From Lactovum sp047974165 (GTDB lineage Bacteria; Bacillota; Bacilli; Lactobacillales; Streptococcaceae): DNA of 8,666 nucleotides. The notes below the pieces were generated by a model. That model ran no database searches. It was not told the origin of the DNA and was given only the letters and a program-made list of their open reading frames with translations. Shown in pieces: positions 5,501 to 8,666 of the stretch. Each line of letters begins with the position of its first letter. The stretch's first letter is position 1. The position numbers were made by a program, and so were the translations under genes. The stretch is taken from assembly GCA_047974165.1 (NCBI GenBank), contig JBKECB010000037.1, positions 1 through 8,666 on the forward strand, written 5' to 3'.

Positions 5501-5594
5501 ATCCTATAACTCCTATAGGATAGAATAAGTTATCGAAGAAATTCATTTATTCTCTATAACCCTCCTCGCAAAATCAGCAAGAGCTAGTTTTTTT
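5501..5594 (+). ncRNA. Small RNA 3 of a three-copy family
   Basis: Predicted RNA of about 94 nt. Hairpin 1 is CTATCCTATA (5499-5508) with TATAGGATAG (5514-5523), loop ACTCC as in unit 2. GAATAA (5523-5528) can pair with TTATTC (5547-5552). The linker motif is CCCTCCTCG (5560-5568), complementary to GAGGAGGG, one C richer than in its sisters. The last hairpin (AAAATCAGC, AAGA, GCTAGTTTT; 5570-5591) has a C-A mismatch, so it is weaker, but is followed by seven T (5588-5594) and then by the large MFS-gene hairpin at 5595-5630, which could act as backup. The different linker motif could give it its own target range. Confidence 0.65.
5570..5594 (+). terminator. Weakened terminator of small RNA 3
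   Basis: A 9-nt stem with one mismatch (C5575 opposite A5586) and one G.U pair, then TTTTTTT to 5594. It is followed at once by the 17-bp inverted repeat at 5595-5630. Confidence 0.55.
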
Positions 5595-5630
5595 AATAAA
5601 AAATTATCTTTTTAAAGATAATTTTTTATT
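5595..5630. terminator. 17-bp hairpin, probably a two-way terminator between the MFS gene and the small RNAs
   Basis: A perfect inverted repeat: 5595-5611 pairs with 5614-5630 around a 2-nt loop. The arms carry A6 and T6 runs, so either strand gives a hairpin ending in a T-rich tract. It overlaps the MFS stop codon (5626-5628) and lies between converging transcripts. Confidence 0.7.
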
Positions 5631-6837
5631 TTCCTGCTTTAAGAAGGGATTTATTTCGAGAAACAAGGAAAGTAAGAAAGACAAGGACAAGTCCACTGCC
5701 TATCAATAAATACTCAATCGCCAAAATATCTGCAATAGGTCCAAAGACTAGCATACCTAAAGGCATCATCGAGGTTGAAATCATTCCCATAACACCAAAT
5801 ACTCTGCCAAGATAGGCTTCTTCAACTTTTTCTTGTAGAAGAACATTAGATGGAGTACTAAAGATAGGCATTGCAATGCCAAATATTGCCATAAATAGAA
5901 GATAAATCCAAAATAGCGGCCTTATTCCTAAGCCAATAGTACAAACGGACATAATATAAGACGAAAATACAATTGTTTTAATTTTATTTGAAAAACCTTC
6001 CCAGGAGGCGATGACTGCACCACCTATCATCATTCCTATAGAAAAGCTAATCTCAATAGCTGTAAGTTTCCAAACTTCCCCACCAAAACTACGTGTTACT
6101 TGTAGCGGTGTTAAAAAAGAAGCTGGAGCCGTGAAGAACATAATTAGAGCAAAGTAAAAGAAGAAATTTTTTAAAAAATCATGACTTTTTATATAAGCAA
6201 TGCCTTCTTTAAAATCTGTCAAATAAGTTATTTCTTGCTTTTCTAATGCTTTTTTATGACTTGGTATCTTTAAAAAGAAAAGGAGGGTAGATACTGCAAG
6301 TAGAGCAGTGATCACATCAATAAAAAGAATCATCTCAAGACTTGTAACTGTCAATAAAGTCGCACTAACAAGAGGTGCCGCAAACATCATGATAGCTTGT
6401 ATACTTCCATTAATACCATTCACTCTTGTCAGTTTCTCCTTAGGTACAATCTGTGGTAAAACAGCTCCAACTACTGGAGTTTGTATCCCTGTCCCCACTG
6501 CTCTAATTGCTGCCATTCCAAAAAGAAGGTAAATTGAAGTATTGCCATTTAAAAATAAAAGAGCTAAAATTAATGTCGCACAGGCGATAAAGCTATCTGA
6601 CAGTATAATCAACCACTTACGATGATAGCGATCTGCCCAAACACCTGCAAAAGGAGAAAGGAGAAAAGTGGGAATAAATCCACACAAAATATAAATCGTC
6701 ATCATCATTCCAGACTCTGTTTGCAAAGTCACATACCACATAATAGCATACTGGACAATGGATGACCCAAACAGAGAAATAGATTGACCTGTTAAAAAAA
6801 TAATTATATTTTTAAGCCAATTTTCTTTGTTATTCAT
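5626..6837 (-). CDS. MFS transporter, drug-exporter/Mef-like type
   Basis: A 12-span proton-driven exporter by family. It starts MNNKENWLKNIIIFLTGQSISLFGS, similar in style to macrolide-efflux and enterobactin-exporter-like MFS proteins. The MFS motif A, GVWADRYHRK, is at 65-74 in the loop between spans 2 and 3. The segment TPVVGAVLPQIVPKEKLTRVNG after span 4 is typical of this subgroup, and a central hydrophilic loop (about 191-218) separates two six-span halves. Length 403 aa is normal. The ATG at 6835-6837 follows AAAGGA at good spacing and sits 13 nt after the corA stop codon, so the two genes are probably one transcript. The gene ends in the 17-bp hairpin at 5595-5630. The substrate cannot be deduced; antibiotic export is only a family-level possibility. 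Confidence 0.88.
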   Translation of the reverse strand: MNNKENWLKNIIIFLTGQSISLFGSSIVQYAIMWYVTLQTESGMMMTIYILCGFIPTFLLSPFAGVWADRYHRKWLIILSDSFIACATLILALLFLNGNTSIYLLFGMAAIRAVGTGIQTPVVGAVLPQIVPKEKLTRVNGINGSIQAIMMFAAPLVSATLLTVTSLEMILFIDVITALLAVSTLLFFLKIPSHKKALEKQEITYLTDFKEGIAYIKSHDFLKNFFFYFALIMFFTAPASFLTPLQVTRSFGGEVWKLTAIEISFSIGMMIGGAVIASWEGFSNKIKTIVFSSYIMSVCTIGLGIRPLFWIYLLFMAIFGIAMPIFSTPSNVLLQEKVEEAYLGRVFGVMGMISTSMMPLGMLVFGPIADILAIEYLLIGSGLVLVFLTFLVSRNKSLLKAGK

Positions 6838-6850
6838 TCTCTTTCCTTTA

Positions 6851-7798
6851 TTAAAACATTTTTTTCTTTGCCATGATAATGATAGAAATCAAACAGCTGA
6901 TTACTGAAAAAATAAAAATAATCAGATAGCCATCAGCCCTATCAACAAAAGGTAGTGAGCTAACATTCATACCGTAAAAACTATAAATCATAGTTGGAAT
7001 AGCCATGACAATGGTAATGGAGGTCAAGAGTTTCATTACAATATTTAGATTATTTGAAATCACTGATGAATAAGCGTTCATCGTACCACTCAAGATATCT
7101 GTATAGATTTTAGACATTTCAACAGCCTGTTCATTTTCAATAACTGTATCTTCTAAAAGCTCCTTATCTTCTGCATAAAGATTCATAAAACTAAGTCGTG
7201 TTAGTCGCCTTAGAACCATACCATTTGCCCTTAGTGAGGTAGAAAAGTAGACCAAACTTTTTTGTAAGTCTAAAAGCTGAATCAGCTCCTTATTTTTCAT
7301 AGAAACATGTAGTCTTGATTCTACCTCCTCACTTAGTTTATCAATCTGCTTTAGGTCTTTCAAAAAGAGCATGGCATTTCCATACAATATCTGTAGGATA
7401 AAGCGAGATTTCTTGTAAGTAAAAAATGTTTTTACTGTCCCTGTTTTAAAGCTTTGAAATACAACATTTTCTCTCAAGCAGACAGTAATTACTACTTGCT
7501 TGGTATGGATAATGGCAATCGGTATCGTATTATAAACACTACGTTCGATTTCTTTTTCCATGATTGGCGAGTCAACCAATATTAATGTCGTACTATTTTC
7601 ATTATCTATCTCAATACGTGAGTGTTCCTCATCATCAAGTGCTGCTAATAAGAAATCTTTATCTACATTATACTTTCTGCTAACTTCTAAAAGTTCTGAC
7701 TCTGTCGGAGCAACCATATTTATCCAGCAATCGACTTCATATTCTTGGATTTCTATTAATTTTCCATCTAGAGATGATTTATAAATATTGATCATCAT
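6851..7798 (-). CDS. corA: CorA-like Mg2+/divalent cation transporter
   Basis: A membrane channel for Mg2+ (possibly also Co2+ or Ni2+), working as a pentamer in the CorA family. The long N-terminal cytoplasmic part (1-255) includes alpha/beta and long helical segments (the stretch around 140-235 is rich in charged heptad-like residues). Two membrane spans follow at about 257-275 and 291-310, with the pore signature YGMN (275-278) closing span 1 and a basic C-terminus (AKKKMF). Length 315 aa is typical. Two adjacent ATGs are possible starts (7796-7798 and 7793-7795); AAAGGAG lies 3 nt before the first and 6 nt before the second, so the second may be used. The MFS gene follows after 13 nt. No magnesium riboswitch is visible in the short leader. 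Confidence 0.9.
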   Translation of the reverse strand: MMINIYKSSLDGKLIEIQEYEVDCWINMVAPTESELLEVSRKYNVDKDFLLAALDDEEHSRIEIDNENSTTLILVDSPIMEKEIERSVYNTIPIAIIHTKQVVITVCLRENVVFQSFKTGTVKTFFTYKKSRFILQILYGNAMLFLKDLKQIDKLSEEVESRLHVSMKNKELIQLLDLQKSLVYFSTSLRANGMVLRRLTRLSFMNLYAEDKELLEDTVIENEQAVEMSKIYTDILSGTMNAYSSVISNNLNIVMKLLTSITIVMAIPTMIYSFYGMNVSSLPFVDRADGYLIIFIFSVISCLISIIIMAKKKMF

Positions 7799-7842
7799 TT
7801 TCTCCTTTATTTTAAAACTTTTAGCTTGTCTTTCTTTTATAT

Positions 7843-7880
7843 CATATCATATCTTGACTTAAATTTAATTTTTAGACTTT
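7843..7880 (-). promoter_or_regulatory. Candidate weak promoter of the corA/MFS unit
   Basis: The minus strand has overlapping TATGAT and TATAAA -10 candidates created by a threefold ATATC repeat (7843-7854 region), but no good -35. The rpsU terminator just upstream implies that a promoter must lie here or that readthrough is used. Confidence 0.35.
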
Positions 7881-7889
7881 TCATTATTA

Positions 7890-7915
7890 CAATAAAAAAA
7901 GCGACCAAAGTCGCT
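7890..7915 (-). terminator. Rho-independent terminator of rpsU
   Basis: On the minus strand AGCGAC and GTCGCT pair around a 4-nt loop (7900-7905 with 7910-7915), followed by TTTTTTT. It starts 6 nt after the rpsU stop codon. Confidence 0.9.
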
Positions 7916-7921
7916 CTTGAT

Positions 7922-8098
7922 TTAGAATTTTTTACGTTTACGAGCCGCTTCTGATTTTTTCTTACGCTTTACAGATGGCTTTTCGTATTGCTCACGCTTA
8001 CGTAACTCTTGGAGTGTACCAGCTTTTAATGTATCACGCTTGAAACGGCGGAGTGCATCTTCAAGAGATTCATTTTTACGAACAACTGTTCTTGACAT
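7922..8098 (-). CDS. rpsU: 30S ribosomal protein S21
   Basis: A small basic protein of the small ribosomal subunit, near the 3' end of 16S rRNA. The 58-aa sequence starts MSRTVVRKNESLEDALRRFKR and ends in the lysine/arginine-rich tail KRKKKSEAARKRKKF, both diagnostic of S21 in Streptococcaceae. The frame stays open for 26 further codons upstream, but the family start is the ATG at 8096-8098, which has GGGGTG 6-7 nt before it. The upstream codons overlap the -10 region and are not coding. It is a single-gene unit with its own promoter (8148-8176) and terminator (7890-7915). Confidence 0.95.
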   Translation of the reverse strand: MSRTVVRKNESLEDALRRFKRDTLKAGTLQELRKREQYEKPSVKRKKKSEAARKRKKF

Positions 8099-8147
8099 AT
8101 TTTTCACCCCATTTCTTGTATAAAGTCGTTTTTCAAACGCTTTTTTT

Positions 8148-8176
8148 ATTTTATCAAAAAGCTTATGTCTTGTCAA
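8148..8176 (-). promoter_or_regulatory. rpsU: Promoter of rpsU
   Basis: On the minus strand TTGACA (8171-8176), 17 nt, TAAAAT (8148-8153): close to the vegetative consensus. The start is expected near 8141, giving a leader of about 43 nt that can form a small CGTTT/AAACG hairpin (8127-8139). A second TTGACA stands at 8198-8203. Confidence 0.8.
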
Positions 8177-8204
8177 ATCTTATTAAAAGGGTGTAAGTGT
8201 CAAG

Positions 8205-8431
8205 TAATCTATAGTAACTTTTGAAAAGAAGCTGGTAATGCTTATTTTAAGGGATTTAATTTGGGAAGTCAAAAGTTAAATTCCCAGTGTTCTTGAAAGC
8301 TTGACACGCAATTGGACATTCAGCATCTACCTTTGGAGTCACTACTGGCATCAACTTTTTTGGCGTCATAGCCTTTAAGGTCTTTTAAAAATCAAGCAGG
8401 AACTGTCATTTCCTCAAGTAATAAATCGAGC
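8205..8431. other. Degenerate DNA between the WXG100 remnant and rpsU
   Basis: No complete gene on either strand. The minus strand carries short open stretches interrupted by stops at 8392-8394 and 8320-8322, and a 35-codon run from an ATG around 8361-8363 without a proper ribosome binding site. I read it as decayed coding sequence. Confidence 0.4.
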
Positions 8432-8521
8432 TCAAGAGCTAATAGTAAGGAAATCAAATAATAGAAAACAACATTGTGCCTGATTTTTAAGTTCTTCAGG
8501 TATTAGCGAAATCTGTACCAT
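8432..8521 (-). pseudogene. Remnant of a WXG100 (ESAT-6-like) protein gene
   Basis: The ATG at 8519-8521 has a well spaced GGAAG (8529-8533) and begins MVQISLIPEELKNQAQ, which resembles the start of WXG100 proteins, substrates of type VII secretion (often ...I.LTPEELR.QA). After this the sequence no longer fits the family and stops after 29 codons (TGA at 8432-8434). In another frame, 8395-8448 and 8323-8391 give two short open stretches on the same strand (ending in MTVPA, and containing DLKGYDAKKVDASSD) split by TGA, which may be decayed coding DNA but match nothing I know. No WxG turn is found. An intact member is about 95-100 aa. Identification rests on 16 residues, so it is tentative. 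Confidence 0.45.
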
Positions 8522-8603
8522 AATAAAACTTCCTTTGTTTTATTTTTTATATCGTTAGATTTACAGTCGCTGATGCTTGACAAAGTCATTTGTCTATACA
8601 AGT

Positions 8604-8630
8604 ATTGTACTTTTTTTAAAAAATTATCAA
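8604..8630 (-). promoter_or_regulatory. Candidate promoter upstream of the WXG100 remnant
   Basis: On the minus strand TTGATA (8625-8630) and TACAAT (8604-8609) are separated by only 15 nt. Just downstream lies a dyad, GACAAA/TTTGTC (8579-8584 with 8589-8594), that could be an operator. Confidence 0.35.
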
Positions 8631-8666
8631 GAAAAAAGATATCCTATGAAAAGGTTTTTATATTTC

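Larger units (their letters stand above)
5141..5594 (+). repeat. Three tandem units of about 155 bp
   Basis: The unit recurs three times with a period of 155 and then 156 bp (TATAAT at 5178, 5333 and 5489). Units 2 and 3 are nearly identical; unit 1 is more diverged in its upstream part. Conservation is highest in the -10 box, the CTATCCTAT/ATAGGATAG stem, the TTCATTTATTC arm, the CTCC-rich stretch and the terminal GCAAGAGCT hairpin. This pattern fits duplicated RNA genes, not protein-coding DNA or passive repeats. Confidence 0.9.

Noticed and set aside
5141..5594. CRISPR array or insertion-sequence repeats
   Set aside because: Units are about 155 bp with conserved interior, lack short identical repeats with unique spacers, and have no transposase or terminal inverted repeats.
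6308..6532. Plus-strand frame of 74 codons
   Set aside because: Antisense shadow of the MFS gene, without start signals.
7560..7784. Plus-strand frame of 74 codons
   Set aside because: Antisense shadow of corA; serine-rich translation that mirrors the opposite strand.
7799..7889. Magnesium riboswitch before corA
   Set aside because: The leader is under 100 nt, very AT-rich and shows none of the ykoK/M-box type pairings.
8099..8176. 26-codon N-terminal extension of S21
   Set aside because: S21 begins at MSRTVV in the family; the extension overlaps the predicted -10 and start site of rpsU, and the inner ATG has its own ribosome binding site.

Overview
The window is AT-rich (low G+C) Firmicute DNA, most likely from a lactic acid bacterium of the Streptococcaceae, with Lactococcus as my best guess. 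The evidence is the 30S protein S21 sequence, strong AAGGAG-type ribosome binding sites, TTGACA/TATAAT-type promoters, U-tract terminators and the general protein style. No rRNA, tRNA, CRISPR array or intact insertion sequence is visible. Every protein gene reads on the minus strand.

From the right-hand end (transcription order): 8205-8666 is degenerate DNA with the first codons of a WXG100/ESAT-6-like gene and its ribosome binding site, but no intact gene. Then come rpsU (S21, own promoter and terminator), a corA-like divalent cation transporter gene, and 13 nt later an MFS drug-type exporter gene, probably cotranscribed and ending at a 17-bp hairpin terminator. Between this and a ClC-type chloride channel/exchanger gene lies a 155-156 bp unit repeated three times (about 5146-5594). 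On the plus strand each unit looks like a complete small-RNA gene: a direct-repeat operator, a TATAAT -10 box, two hairpins, a single-stranded CUCUCCU-type anti-Shine-Dalgarno stretch and a terminator. This is the most interesting content of the window.

Left of the ClC gene is about 740 bp of very AT-rich DNA without a recognisable gene. Then follows a Na+/phosphate cotransporter with a PhoU-like tail. The last unit is an operon with a good promoter: a small single-span membrane protein whose normal start codon appears to be lost (GTA where GTG or ATG is expected), an ABC-type ATPase of the bacteriocin/antibiotic-resistance style, and the start of its membrane permease, which begins 62 nt inside the ATPase gene and runs off the left edge.

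Functionally the window is mainly envelope transport (Mg2+, chloride, phosphate, drug/peptide export) plus a ribosomal protein gene. The three small RNAs resemble in design the CiaR-controlled csRNAs of streptococci: operator 10 nt upstream of -10, CU-rich anti-SD stretch and strong terminator. That link is an inference from motif layout, not a demonstrated homology.
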